Shown here in pieces: positions 51,376-61,001 of a DNA stretch of 64,000 nt. The notes beneath the pieces were generated by a model. It did not search any database. It worked only from the letters and a program-made list of their open reading frames with translations, and was not told where the DNA came from. Origin of the DNA: JADLHS01 sp964561105 (GTDB lineage: Bacteria > Verrucomicrobiota > Verrucomicrobiia > Limisphaerales > JADLHS01); assembly GCA_964561105.1 (NCBI GenBank), contig CAZLOH010000003.1:1-64000 (forward strand), given 5' to 3'. The first letter of the stretch is position 1, and every line of letters begins with the position of its first letter. The position numbers and the translations under genes were made by a program.

Positions 51376-53772
51376 TCAAGGCCGCGTGGCCGTCGCATCG
51401 GGATGGGCAGTGGAAGCGAGGCCCTTGCGCGAGAGCAGGTCAATGTAATCCAGGAGGATGTTCTCCGTTTCATTCAGCGTGGCATCCACTGCGGGAACGG
51501 TGTCTTCCGCGGTGCTGGCATCGGCATCCGCCGGGCCGCCATCCAGCGGCGCGGACGCGAGATTCGTTTTGGCAACGGGCGGCGGGAGACCGGGCAAACC
51601 AACCTGCTTGAGCGTCAGGTCATAGACCACCGGCTCGACATTCTTGCGGGCCAGCCGTTCCTTGTCGCGCGCGCGCTGGCGGGCGTCGTCCTGATCCCAT
51701 TCCTTGATCCGTTGCTTTTCGTTGAGCGACACGGAATTTTCCGCCTGCAACTTCCGGAACTGTTCGATGTCTTCGCGCACATAGGCGAAGTCCTGGTTGG
51801 TGGCGACGCGTTCGTTCGAGAGTTTCAACAGCTCAGGCAGATACGGCGTCGTGAGGTTGTAATGATCATACCGGGCTGTGGGAATGGTATCCCAACGCAG
51901 CGCGTTCTCCAGCGAGCTCTCCCCGATGTCTTTCATGTAATTGAGCTTGGACGGCAGCACGATGTCGGACAACACGCCTTTGAGTTGCGTGGAAGCGCCG
52001 CTGGCCCGGTAAAATTTGGCCTTGGTGATTTTCAAGGTGCCGGGGTCGTTGGTCAGGTAGCCTTTCGACTCGATGAAGTAGCGCAGCGGATTGAGCTGCT
52101 GGACGGTTCCCTTCCCATGCGTGGAGAGATCACCCACGATCAACGCCCGCCCGTAATCCTGCAGCGCGCCCGCCAGAATCTCGGAAGCGGACGCGCTGAG
52201 CCGGCTGGTGAGCACGATGAGCGGGCCGCTGTAAAGCTCGCGTGTGTCGGTGTCCGAATCCACGACCGGGGAGCTCCGCCCATCGCTGACCTGCACCACG
52301 GGACCGCTCTTGATGAACAACCCCGTCAATTTGATGCACTCTTCAAGCGACCCGCCGCCATTGCGCCGCAGGTCCAGGATGAGGCCTTGACACTTTTCCG
52401 CCTCGAGTTTCTTCAACAGCCGCGCCACGTCGGCCGAGGTGTAATGCGCCGTGGCGGAATCCCCCTCCTCGCCGGGCCGGCGCGGGCCGACATCCATCGG
52501 GACGTAGAAGGAGGGCAGGTCAATGACCCCAATCCGCGTGGTCTTGCCGTCGGCGGTGGGGAGATCAATGATTTTGGCCTTGGCCGCCTGATCATCGAGT
52601 TTGATCTCATCGCGGATCAACGACACCACCCGCCGGTCCGAGGTGTCGTCCGCGGACACGATCGTGAGCTTGACCTCGCTTCCTTTCGGGCCGCGAATCA
52701 TCTGCACGACCTTGTTCAGGTTCATCTCGACGACATCCACCGGCGGCTCGTTGCTCTGGCCCACCGCCACAATCCGGTCGCCCGCCTTGATCTTTTTGCT
52801 GTTCATGGCCGGACCGGGTTTCAGCTCGGCAATCTTGCAGTAACCATCCATGTCCGTGGTCAGTACCGCGCCGATGCCGAAGAGGGCGAGATTCATGTTG
52901 ATGGCGAAATTCTCGGCCTGGCGCGGATTGAAATAGTCCGAGTGCGGATCGTAAACGTGCGCGAGCGAGGTCAGGTAGTATTCCAGCACGTCGTCATTGT
53001 CGAGTTCGCGGAAGAAGTGCGAGTTGCGCGTGTAACGACGGTTCAGCGTGTCCACGATTTCTTCCGCCTCGGTCTTCTTGGGCGTGTCCTTCCCGGCGGC
53101 GGTATCGGGCGGAGTGTTGGTTTTCACCGAGGAGCCGTTACGTTCGGCTTTTTTCCGGGCGGCGTACTTGGCCAGCTTCTCCTGCAAATACTCGCTGCGC
53201 AGGCGTTGCCGCCAGAGAATTTTTGCTTCGGCGAGATCGCGCGGCGGATCGGCATCGCGTCGGTTGAGCATGACCCGTTCATCCGTGTCGAACGTAAATT
53301 TCTCGTTTTTCAACAGCTCCTGGGCGTAGGCGACGCGTTGTTCCAGCCGTTCGCAAAAACGATTGAAAATGCGATAGGCGGGCGTCGTATCCGCCGCGCG
53401 CCGGTGCGCCAGCGTGAGGTTGTCGAGATTCGTGCTGTACGTGGCGAACTCGTCAAGGTCGGCCTGCGTGAAATGCAGTTTCTGCGGATCCAGGGTTTCG
53501 ATGTAGCGATTCAGGAATTTCTCGGAAAATTCGTCATTGAACGGGTGCTGGAGAAAATGATTCTGTTCGAGCAACCGGGCGGTGACGTAGGCAATCTCCG
53601 GGTCGCCCGGGCCAGGCGCGAGGTGATTGGTCACGTCGGCCTTGGCAGGTGCGGCCGCCACAGTGATGGCGGGGCTGCCACCGGGATTATCCGCGTGCAG
53701 CACCCACACGGCCGGGACGCCACTCACGAGCAGGCACGCCAGAATGAAGTTTTTCCTAATCATCGCTTTCAA
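51376..53772 (-). CDS. Carboxy-terminal processing protease, Prc/S41 family (second copy)
   Basis: A 798-residue periplasmic protease paralogous to the one at 16554-18776. It has a signal peptide, the N-terminal Prc helices, a PDZ domain (GIGAVLTTDMDGYCKIAELK, GDRIVAVGQSNEPPVDVVEM), NGGGSLEECIKLTGLF, the catalytic Ser in RLSASASEILAG and Lys in STHGKGTVQ. An extra lysine-rich stretch (about 213-245, ARKKAERNGSSVKTNTPPDT...) not seen in the first copy sits between N-terminal helices. It heads a probable operon with the 193-residue exported protein and yacG. Confidence 0.95.
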   Translation of the reverse strand: MKAMIRKNFILACLLVSGVPAVWVLHADNPGGSPAITVAAAPAKADVTNHLAPGPGDPEIAYVTARLLEQNHFLQHPFNDEFSEKFLNRYIETLDPQKLHFTQADLDEFATYSTNLDNLTLAHRRAADTTPAYRIFNRFCERLEQRVAYAQELLKNEKFTFDTDERVMLNRRDADPPRDLAEAKILWRQRLRSEYLQEKLAKYAARKKAERNGSSVKTNTPPDTAAGKDTPKKTEAEEIVDTLNRRYTRNSHFFRELDNDDVLEYYLTSLAHVYDPHSDYFNPRQAENFAINMNLALFGIGAVLTTDMDGYCKIAELKPGPAMNSKKIKAGDRIVAVGQSNEPPVDVVEMNLNKVVQMIRGPKGSEVKLTIVSADDTSDRRVVSLIRDEIKLDDQAAKAKIIDLPTADGKTTRIGVIDLPSFYVPMDVGPRRPGEEGDSATAHYTSADVARLLKKLEAEKCQGLILDLRRNGGGSLEECIKLTGLFIKSGPVVQVSDGRSSPVVDSDTDTRELYSGPLIVLTSRLSASASEILAGALQDYGRALIVGDLSTHGKGTVQQLNPLRYFIESKGYLTNDPGTLKITKAKFYRASGASTQLKGVLSDIVLPSKLNYMKDIGESSLENALRWDTIPTARYDHYNLTTPYLPELLKLSNERVATNQDFAYVREDIEQFRKLQAENSVSLNEKQRIKEWDQDDARQRARDKERLARKNVEPVVYDLTLKQVGLPGLPPPVAKTNLASAPLDGGPADADASTAEDTVPAVDATLNETENILLDYIDLLSRKGLASTAHPDATATRP

Positions 53773-53917
53773 TCGCTGTTTTGACCCATCCTAAGTCGAA
53801 TCATTCAACTTGGCGACAAACTTTTATGCGGCTTGAACATTTCCGCGCTGCCAGTGTCAACAACGGGAGTCAGAATCCAGTTGAAATTAGTCAGCCAATT
53901 CTCAATATTCCACGCGC

Positions 53918-54769
53918 ATGAAGATAAAAGTGATTGCTTTGGTAGTTACCGGCCTGCTCACCGCCCAAGGTTTGCGCGCTGCAGATGCCGCGCCAGCCAA
54001 TGACAAGGACAAGACGAGCTACGCCCTGGGGGTGTACTACGGCAACAGTTGGAAGCGGCTCGAGATCGAGCCCAGCGACATCAACTTTGATGAAGTTCTG
54101 CGGGGCCTGAAGACCGCACTGGCCGGAGACAAGACCACGCTCAACGAACAGGAAGTGGGGGAAGTCCTCAAGGAATTTCAGAAGAGCCTGACCGCGCGCA
54201 AGGAGCAAAAGCGGAAGGTCCAGGGCGAAAAGAACAAGACCGAAGGGGAAGCATTCCTCGCTGCCAATAAGAGCAAGCCTGGCGTGATCACGCTGCCCGG
54301 AGGCCTGCAGTACAAGGTCCTGAACGAAGGCTCGGGCGAAAAACCCAAGCCCACCGACACCGTCACGGTGAACTATCGGGGCACGTTGATTGATGGCACG
54401 GAATTCGACAGCTCGGCCAAGCATGGTCGCCCGGCCACGTTCCGGGTGGGCGGCGTGATTCCCGGCTGGACCGAGGCGTTGACCAACATGCCCACGGGCG
54501 CCAAGTGGCAGTTGTTCATTCCCGCCAATCTCGCTTACGGTGAGCGCGGCAATCCGAGCATTGCACCCAATGCGACGTTGTTGTTCGATGTGGAGTTGAT
54601 TTCCATCCAGCCACCCGCGCCGCCGGCCGCCCCGGCCGCACCCTTGACCAGCGACATCATCAGAGTTCCGTCGGCCGAAGAGATGAAGAAGGGGGCCAAG
54701 ATCGAAACCATCAAGGCCGAAGAAGTCGAGAAACTCCAGAAGGAACACGCCAAGCCGGAGAAAAAGTAG
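53918..54769 (+). CDS. Exported FKBP-type peptidyl-prolyl isomerase (Mip-like)
   Basis: A 283-residue periplasmic isomerase and chaperone: signal peptide (MKIKVIALVVTGLLTAQGLR), helical FKBP_N dimerisation domain (about 28-125) and FKBP_C domain (about 128-230; GLQYKVLNEGSGEKPKPTDT, VNYRGTLIDGTEFDSS, VIPGWTEALTNMP, LAYGERGNPSIAPNATLLFD). A charged tail of about 45 residues (MKKGAKIETIKAEEVEKLQK) extends beyond the fold. Domain order matches FkpA/Mip proteins. It stands 146 bp from the Prc protease start and reads away from it. Confidence 0.94.
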   Translation: MKIKVIALVVTGLLTAQGLRAADAAPANDKDKTSYALGVYYGNSWKRLEIEPSDINFDEVLRGLKTALAGDKTTLNEQEVGEVLKEFQKSLTARKEQKRKVQGEKNKTEGEAFLAANKSKPGVITLPGGLQYKVLNEGSGEKPKPTDTVTVNYRGTLIDGTEFDSSAKHGRPATFRVGGVIPGWTEALTNMPTGAKWQLFIPANLAYGERGNPSIAPNATLLFDVELISIQPPAPPAAPAAPLTSDIIRVPSAEEMKKGAKIETIKAEEVEKLQKEHAKPEKK

Positions 54770-54940
54770 CGCCCCGCCAAAGTTGTATTCGGCCGAAGTG
54801 AGTGGGTTGAATCGCGGAACGAAGCGTTCGGACCGGGAATCGGTTTGGCTGCAATCTCCTTGGAAAGCGACCTACGGAAGCGTAGTGAAGGTTCAGACCG
54901 TGCGCCGTCGAACCTTCGACCTCTTACCAGCAAGAACTGG

Positions 54941-55675
54941 TCAGACGTGCCGAAGTAGAACGCGCCGGCCAACCCCGAACAGGATGAGGCCACTCGCGTA
55001 GAGGAGTGCCGCCGATGGCTCCGGCACCGAGGGAACGGTGGTGAAGCCCATGACGATGGCTTCGTTGTATAGACCTTGGTTGGCGGTTGTCGAACCAAAG
55101 CCAGTCCCAAACGCCGCCTGCGCCAGGGTGCTGTTATAGGGATAAGCTGCGTCCGCGTTCCGTCCGGTAGTGAAGCCCTGATACTCCACTTCCACCAATA
55201 AATTGCCGCCCTGGTATTGATAGGGTGTCGAAAAAGGAATCCAACCGAAACTGTTGGGCGAGGCCCCGCCCGGAAAGTCGCCTGTCGCGATGGTCAGGCT
55301 GCCGCTGCGAACCAGGGTGAAATCTCCTCCGCGATTATCCGCAAATGTCGCGCTCATGCTGCCGGGCGCGTTGGCGGATTGGCCCAAGCTGATGTTGTAG
55401 GTCGAAACCGTTTGAGCCGGCAGCGCGGATTCATTGCCCGCCACGCGGAAACCAATCCCGGTGATCCAGTCACCCGGGCTGAGACCGGTCAACAAGGGCA
55501 GACCGAACACCTGCTGAAAATGTTGCCCCGATACGCCCAGCGGCGCGTTGTCCGAGGAATTCGCCTCGGTGACGTCAAAGCCACCCGGGACGACGATTGT
55601 ATCGGCCGCAACCGGGATTGCGGTCAAACCGATGCCAAGCACAACTGGCAACAAGAGGCTGGTGTTCAGTTTCAT
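54941..55675 (-). CDS. PEP-CTERM sorting-signal protein
   Basis: A 244-residue exported protein with a signal peptide (MKLNTSLLLPVVLGIGLTAI) and a C-terminal sorting signal: VPSVPEPSAALLYASGLILF, then GRR and a basic tail. That VPEP-membrane span-Arg end is the exosortase recognition signal, so the protein should be processed at the envelope and exported. The beta-rich middle is not a known domain (GISGQHFQQVFGL-like and VEVEYQGFTTG strands). Exosortase genes must lie elsewhere in the genome. Confidence 0.92.
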   Translation of the reverse strand: MKLNTSLLLPVVLGIGLTAIPVAADTIVVPGGFDVTEANSSDNAPLGVSGQHFQQVFGLPLLTGLSPGDWITGIGFRVAGNESALPAQTVSTYNISLGQSANAPGSMSATFADNRGGDFTLVRSGSLTIATGDFPGGASPNSFGWIPFSTPYQYQGGNLLVEVEYQGFTTGRNADAAYPYNSTLAQAAFGTGFGSTTANQGLYNEAIVMGFTTVPSVPEPSAALLYASGLILFGVGRRVLLRHV

Positions 55676-56159
55676 GTTTTCGTGCCTATCTGTTTGCGAT
55701 CAATCGTTTCTGTTTCATCCGTCGCGGTCCGCGGTTTCGCTCGACTGTTGAACGAACACCCTCACCGCAAGGAAGGTTGATGGATTTCAGCAAACCATGT
55801 GCCGGAGAGTCGCCGAATAGCTTCGCAGGCCGAATGTTGGTGCGCCATTGATCCGGTTGAGGGGCTGCGTTCTAAATTGAGGCAGCCAGTGGCCAAGTCT
55901 CAGCCTGATCCAGCAGGATTACCCGGCTTCACCGCCGGCTCATCCCAACTCTCGCAGCTTACGGGCGTGGCGGCTTGCGCAGCGGCGGCCGAACAATCTG
56001 TCGCTTGAGCGCCGGCGACCGCCGACACCAGCCGCCCGAAGCACGCACCTGCGGAAAATGACCCGATTTCTTGCGCCGGGATTGAGGTCGTGCATATTGC
56101 GACCCGTAAGCGCTTCGGCACGGAGCCGGGCGCGTCGCATAACCAACGAAAAATCAATC
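55676..56159. other. Gap of about 480 bp, nothing recognised
   Basis: No gene, RNA or clear repeat can be supported here. The promoter of the DUF5069 gene should lie near its 3' end and the promoter of the PEP-CTERM gene near its 5' end. Confidence 0.4.
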
Positions 56160-56609
56160 ATGGCAACACATACTCCTGACCTGACGAAGCAACCTCCACG
56201 CAGCGCCCGCGTACGACTCGGCGGTTACGTGACCCTCCCACGCATGTTGGACAAGGGACGGGCCGCCTTGGCCGGCAAGAACGGCGAATATAATTACGCC
56301 TGTCCGATGGATCAGCGTTTACTCGATTTCGCCGGTATTGACGCCGAGGCCTTGAAAAAAGAACTCGCCGCAGGCAAAGGCGACGGCGAGATCCTCGAAT
56401 GGTTCCAAGCCAATGCCAGGCACAAGCGCACGGACGCGGAGATCGTCGCCTGGTCGGCCTGGTCGGAACAGCGCGGTCCCACTGATGTCGAATCCCGCGA
56501 ATATTTTCAGGGCCTCCACAAACGAGTTGGGCCGAAGCGGGAAGATATCGCCAACTGGTTTGATCTGCTGGACCTGGACGATTACGCCAGCTTCGGCGGC
56601 AAAGTGTAG
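56160..56609 (+). CDS. DUF5069 domain protein
   Basis: A 149-residue soluble protein of the DUF5069 family. The signature near the start is LGGYVTLPRMLDKGRAALAG, followed by YNYACPMDQRLLDFAGIDAE and a helical end (GPKREDIANWFDLLDLDDYA). The family is widespread in Verrucomicrobia and Planctomycetes and has no known function. The open frame extends 34 codons upstream to 56058, but the ATG at 56160 matches the family start. A good terminator follows. Confidence 0.9.
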   Translation: MATHTPDLTKQPPRSARVRLGGYVTLPRMLDKGRAALAGKNGEYNYACPMDQRLLDFAGIDAEALKKELAAGKGDGEILEWFQANARHKRTDAEIVAWSAWSEQRGPTDVESREYFQGLHKRVGPKREDIANWFDLLDLDDYASFGGKV

Positions 56610-56630
56610 CCGCGCGCAATCTCAGACTGA

Positions 56631-56664
56631 CCGCAGCCGACCCGAAAAGCGGCTGCGGTTTTTT
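56631..56664 (+). terminator. Rho-independent terminator
   Basis: CCGCAGCCG at 56631-56639 pairs with CGGCTGCGG at 56650-56658 across a 10-nt loop, followed by six Ts. It lies 22 bp after the DUF5069 stop. The Ts favour the plus strand; the stem could also act on the minus-strand GreA transcript coming from the right. Confidence 0.85.
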
Positions 56665-56695
56665 GCCGAGCGGGCCAGCCGCGAGCAGCAGGACT

Positions 56696-58576
56696 TCACG
56701 CCGGTTCTGACGGCACTGCGCTCGGACTCTCTGCGGGAGACTCGGTTGCCGTCGCCGGCTTGAACGCCTCGATGCTCTCGATGCGATGCCGGTGGCGGGT
56801 GCCGTCCACTTCCGCTTCCACTTCCTCGCCCACCTTGTGGTTGAGCAATGCCTGACCCACGGGCGTGAGGTAGCTGATGATGCCCTTGTCCAGATCGAAA
56901 TCCCACGCGCCGAGCACGGTGAAGGTTTCGGCGCTGTGGGAATCCAGATCGGTCGCGCGCACAATTGTGCCGATGCTGACCACATCCGTACGGGCGTTCG
57001 TAAAATCGGTTCCCCGGGCGCGGGTCAGTTGCGCCTCCAGTTCCTCTTTGCGGCGCATGAGGACCTTCTGCATTTCCTTGGCCGCCTTGTATTCGTGGTT
57101 CTCGCGCAAGTCGCCGTAACTGCGCGCCACGGCGATTTCTTTCGAGTTCGCCGGAATTTTCTTCTGCACCAGTTCGGTGTATTCGGACTTGCGGCGTTCG
57201 AGGCTTTCCCAGGAAACGTGCAACAAGGATTCCTGTTTATTGGTCTGGTCGCCGCTGACCAGGGATTGCACGGACGGATGCCGCTTGACGATGCGCGCGA
57301 GGAGCGAGCGTTTGTCCATGTCGTCAAACACCGGTGAAAGTTGCAGCGCGCGCGTCAGGTCCTTGATGATTTCCAGGTCGGCGGTGGCGGTGAGATCGGC
57401 GATCAACTCCTGGTCATCGAGCATGAATTCGCGCAAACGATTCGAGCGTTTCTCGTTGAACTGGTCGCGCTCCATCGCCGTGAGCATGGCGCGAAACACT
57501 TCCGGGCCGAGGATATCCGCAAACGTGTCGCCGCGTTCCTTGCCCAGCCAGAGCAGCAATTCGCTGCTGGCGGCATGCTGGCTGATCAGCCGGGCAAGGG
57601 TTTCTTTCAGTTCGTCCAGTTTGCCGCTGTGCGCGAGCAAGTTTGCGAATTCCTTGCAGAGTTTGGCGGACACCATGTTCAACGCCGTCCGCAGGACTTC
57701 GCTCCACCGCTCGGGTTGCGCCGCCTTGAAAGACTCCAGTGTGCGCCGGTGCTTGGCCGCCGGCATGGCTTCCATCACCGCGCCAAATTTCACTCCGTCT
57801 TGATTCCAAATCTGCGCGGACGTGACTTCGCCCGGCGTGGGCGCCGCGCCCGTGGCGGCCACCAGATCGTCCCGGGCAAAAATCGCTTCGAGCGCCACCG
57901 CCGTCTGCGTGCGCGTGTGGGAAGGAATATCCGCGTTGAGCAGCGCAATCGCTTCCTTGGCGGCGGCTTCCTTGCTGGTTAAATCGGCCGCGTTCCTGAC
58001 GATCTCGGTGGCCACGGCCACGCGCGCTTTGAGTCCTTTCGCGGCGCGTAAATCCGCCAGCAACCGGTCCTGCAGGGAGATTTCCTGCGCTTGATAAACG
58101 ATCGGCTCGGACTTCTTGCTGGGCACGACGAAGTGACCGTCCTTCTTCATCTCGTGCCGGGCAGTTTCCCACCACTTCTTCCAATCATCCGCGATCACGT
58201 CGGGCACGAGAACCTGCTGAATTTGATCAAGCGTGGCCTTCCCGCCGTAGCTGTTCAGCACCAGTTTGATGAGGTCCAGATGCTGGAGCGCGGCCATCTG
58301 CCGCAAGCCTTCGAGATCAGCCGCCTTGCGCGCCAGGATGTGATTCTTGGCAATCGGCTTGAGCAAGTCCGCCGCAAAGGACAAATCCATCGTGTGACCA
58401 GGTTTGCCGGGAAAATCAATGGTGAACCGCGCGAAGACCGTGTCCACCGTGGTGATGCGTCCGAACCCCCAGCTCCGGTGCATGCAGAATCCGCTCGTCG
58501 TCAAGAGCACAAGCGGTTCGATCTGTCGCCCCTCGATCTTGCCCGCCGCCGCCAGCTTCTCGAATTCTTCTTTCAT
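56696..58576 (-). CDS. greA: GreA/GreB-type transcription elongation factor with long N-terminal extension
   Basis: Rescues backtracked RNA polymerase by stimulating transcript cleavage. The last 165 residues are a full GreA: the coiled-coil domain (NSKEIAVARSYGDLRENHEY, KAAKEMQKVLMRRKEELEAQ) with acidic tip, and the C-terminal FKBP-like domain (VSIGTIVRATDLDSHSAETF, ISYLTPVGQALLNHKVGEEV). The first 455 residues are an extra region of helical repeats, not found in the 158-residue E. coli GreA. Chlamydial GreA also carries a long N-terminal extension, so this is probably a feature of the wider superphylum. The start at 58576 (MKEEFEKLAAAGK) is preferred over the open frame up to 58840. Confidence 0.9.
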   Translation of the reverse strand: MKEEFEKLAAAGKIEGRQIEPLVLLTTSGFCMHRSWGFGRITTVDTVFARFTIDFPGKPGHTMDLSFAADLLKPIAKNHILARKAADLEGLRQMAALQHLDLIKLVLNSYGGKATLDQIQQVLVPDVIADDWKKWWETARHEMKKDGHFVVPSKKSEPIVYQAQEISLQDRLLADLRAAKGLKARVAVATEIVRNAADLTSKEAAAKEAIALLNADIPSHTRTQTAVALEAIFARDDLVAATGAAPTPGEVTSAQIWNQDGVKFGAVMEAMPAAKHRRTLESFKAAQPERWSEVLRTALNMVSAKLCKEFANLLAHSGKLDELKETLARLISQHAASSELLLWLGKERGDTFADILGPEVFRAMLTAMERDQFNEKRSNRLREFMLDDQELIADLTATADLEIIKDLTRALQLSPVFDDMDKRSLLARIVKRHPSVQSLVSGDQTNKQESLLHVSWESLERRKSEYTELVQKKIPANSKEIAVARSYGDLRENHEYKAAKEMQKVLMRRKEELEAQLTRARGTDFTNARTDVVSIGTIVRATDLDSHSAETFTVLGAWDFDLDKGIISYLTPVGQALLNHKVGEEVEAEVDGTRHRHRIESIEAFKPATATESPAESPSAVPSEPA

Positions 58577-58628
58577 AAAGTCGTTTCTTCCTCGCGCCGC
58601 CCAATTCTGCTTGCCAACATTAAACGAA

Positions 58629-59912
58629 GTGAGCGGGCAAAAACCAAGAGAAATTGCGGCGCGCGTGCTGGCGCAACGTCGGACGGGCGAGGATTTCACG
58701 GAAACACTGCTCGAACGCGCGCTGGCCGGCGCGCACTTGTCCGCCGCTGATCGCGGCCTCTGCCATGAACTCGTCCTGGGGGTCGTGCGTTGGCAGGCCG
58801 CGCTCGATTGGCTCATCGCGCGCAAGACGCCGGGCCGCACGCAAAAACCCGGACTGCAGGAACTGCTTCGGCTCGGCCTCTACCAGATTTTTTGGCTCGA
58901 CCGCATCCCGGACCATGCCGCCGTTCACGAAACGGTGGAGCAAACCCGACGCGCTGGATTCGGGGCGCAAGCGGGCTTTGTGAATGCCATCCTGCGCGGT
59001 TATTTGCGCGAGACGGAGGCAACGAAATGCGCGTTGGCGGAACTTCGCTCTACTCAGCCCGCCCTCGGCTGGTCGCATCCCGAGTGGCTGGTCCAACGGT
59101 GGCAGCAGCGATTCGGTGAGGAGCGCACGCAACAACTCCTCGCCTGGAACAACACGCCGCCCAGGACGTTTGCCCGGGTCAACACGCTCCGCACCGACGC
59201 CACCAAGCTCATCGAATCCTGGCGCAACGAAGGCGTGGACTACGATTTCGTCCGCCACGACTGGTGCGGCGAGAGCCTCGTGTTTGAGTTGAAATCCCAC
59301 CCGCCGCTCGCCTCACTTGAAAGCTTTCAACAGGGTTGGTTTTACGTTCAGGATCCGAGCACGCTGCTTGCCGTGTGCGAACTCGATCCGCAACCGGGCG
59401 AAACCATCCTCGACCTTTGCGCCGCGCCTGGGGGCAAGGCAACCTTTATCGCACAGTTGATGAACCAGACCGGTCGCCTCGTCGCGCATGACATTTACCC
59501 GGATCGCCTGAAGTTGATCGAAGAAAACTGCGCCCGCCTGGGTGTCCGTTGGGTTGAGCCGGTTGCCGCCTTCAACTTTGCCCCTGAAACATTTGATCGC
59601 ATCCTCGTGGACGCGCCCTGCTCAAACACCGGCGTCCTGCGCCGGCGCGTGGATCTTCGCTGGCGTCTCCGGCCAGCGGAAATCGAGCGATTACACGCGA
59701 CGCAGTTGAGTCTGTTGCATCAGGCCGCGCGGTGTGTGAAACGCGGCGGAATCGTCATTTATAGCACGTGCAGTCTGGAGCCGGAGGAGAACTCGGAGGT
59801 GGTGACGAAATTCCTGGCCGCTGAACCCGGATTCAAGCTGGAGCGCGAGCGGGCCCTGCGCCCCTTTGCCGAGGGTGTAGATGGCGCCTACGTGGCCAGG
59901 CTGAGCGCCTGA
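58629..59912 (+). CDS. rsmB: 16S rRNA cytosine-5 methyltransferase RsmB
   Basis: Methylates C967 of 16S rRNA with SAM. From the in-frame GTG at 58629 it has 427 residues, the usual length; the ATG upstream at 58404 would overlap the greA gene. The NusB-like N-terminal domain (about 5-140) is followed by the Rossmann domain with ILDLCAAPGGKATFIAQL, the catalytic motif VDAPCSNTGVLRRR and the second Cys in YSTCSLEPEEN. It is divergent from the GreA gene, 52 bp apart. Confidence 0.95.
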   Translation: MSGQKPREIAARVLAQRRTGEDFTETLLERALAGAHLSAADRGLCHELVLGVVRWQAALDWLIARKTPGRTQKPGLQELLRLGLYQIFWLDRIPDHAAVHETVEQTRRAGFGAQAGFVNAILRGYLRETEATKCALAELRSTQPALGWSHPEWLVQRWQQRFGEERTQQLLAWNNTPPRTFARVNTLRTDATKLIESWRNEGVDYDFVRHDWCGESLVFELKSHPPLASLESFQQGWFYVQDPSTLLAVCELDPQPGETILDLCAAPGGKATFIAQLMNQTGRLVAHDIYPDRLKLIEENCARLGVRWVEPVAAFNFAPETFDRILVDAPCSNTGVLRRRVDLRWRLRPAEIERLHATQLSLLHQAARCVKRGGIVIYSTCSLEPEENSEVVTKFLAAEPGFKLERERALRPFAEGVDGAYVARLSA

Positions 59913-60017
59913 CCCCAGGTTCGCAGCATCGCGTCAGTTCGATTGGCGACCAGGATACCCAGTCCGCCGGGAATTTCCGAATTGAGCGCCACCAATTCGC
60001 AGGGCTATGCTGGCCCA

Positions 60018-61001
60018 ATGAACGTTTTCGTCACGGGCGGCGCGGGCTACATCGGCTCGGTCTGCGTTGAGGAACTGCTCAATGCCGGGCATCAAGTCAC
60101 GGTTTTCGACAACCTCACGGAAGGCCACCGGGCGGCTGTGGATTCGCGGGCAAAGTTTGTTGAAGGTTGTTTGAGCGACGCCGCGTTGGTGAAACAATCC
60201 GTCCGTGACGCCCGGGCGGAAGCCATTCTGCACTTCGCCGCCAATGCGCTCGTCGGCGAATCCATGACCAATCCCGGAAAGTATTTTCGCAACAACGTCG
60301 CGTCCGGGCTGAACCTCCTCGAGGCCGCGGTCGAGTTCGGCGTAAGGAAATTCGTCTTCAGTTCCACCTGCGCGACCTATGGCCCGCCCGATCGCGTGCC
60401 GATGAACGAGGATTTGCCCCAGCGCCCCATCAATCCCTACGGCGAATCCAAGTTGATGTTCGAGAAGATGCTGCTCTGGTATCAGCGATTGCACAAACTG
60501 GAGTTCGTCGCATTTCGCTACTTCAACGCCGCCGGCGCGAGCAAGCGCTTCGGCGAGCATCACCGCATTGAAACGCATCTCATTCCGAACGTGCTCAAGG
60601 TCGCGCTCGACCAGGCGAAGCAGTGCGAGATTTATGGCACAGATTACCCGACGCCCGACGGCACGTGCATCCGCGATTACATTCACATCGTGGACCTGGC
60701 ACAGGCGCACATCCTGGGCCTGTCGCCGGGAAAGACCGGATTCTTCAACCTTGGCAACGGCGACGGCTACTCGGTGAAACAGGTGATTGAAACTTGTGAA
60801 AGGATCACCGGCAAAAAAATACCAACGGTTGAAAAGCCGCGCCGCCCCGGCGATCCCCCGAAGCTCGTGGCCGCCGCCGACAAAGCCTGCAACGAACTCG
60901 GCTGGCGACCGAAGTATCCCCGGCTCGACGACATTGTCGCCACCGCTTGGGCCTGGCATCAGCAGCATCTAAACGGCTACGCGGAATCGGACCGACAATA
61001 G
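60018..61001 (+). CDS. galE: UDP-glucose 4-epimerase
   Basis: Interconverts UDP-glucose and UDP-galactose with bound NAD. From the ATG at 60018 it has 327 residues, the usual length. The NAD motif GGAGYIGS lies at 7-14, SSTCATYG at 115-122 and the catalytic Tyr-x-x-x-Lys in NPYGESK (Tyr141, Lys145). Substrate-binding segments (FRYFNAAGAS, YPTPDGTCIRDYIH, DLGNGDGYSVKQV-type) are present. It follows rsmB by 105 bp on the same strand. Confidence 0.96.
   Translation: MNVFVTGGAGYIGSVCVEELLNAGHQVTVFDNLTEGHRAAVDSRAKFVEGCLSDAALVKQSVRDARAEAILHFAANALVGESMTNPGKYFRNNVASGLNLLEAAVEFGVRKFVFSSTCATYGPPDRVPMNEDLPQRPINPYGESKLMFEKMLLWYQRLHKLEFVAFRYFNAAGASKRFGEHHRIETHLIPNVLKVALDQAKQCEIYGTDYPTPDGTCIRDYIHIVDLAQAHILGLSPGKTGFFNLGNGDGYSVKQVIETCERITGKKIPTVEKPRRPGDPPKLVAAADKACNELGWRPKYPRLDDIVATAWAWHQQHLNGYAESDRQ

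Noticed and set aside
51403..53784. A 793-codon open frame antisense to the second Prc gene
   Set aside because: The Prc protein on the other strand has full catalytic motifs; the antisense product is Arg/His/Gly-rich and family-free.
54884..54925. A hairpin (GAAGGTTC / GAACCTTC) as terminator of the PEP-CTERM gene
   Set aside because: The 8-bp stem has a long loop and no T-run on the relevant strand.
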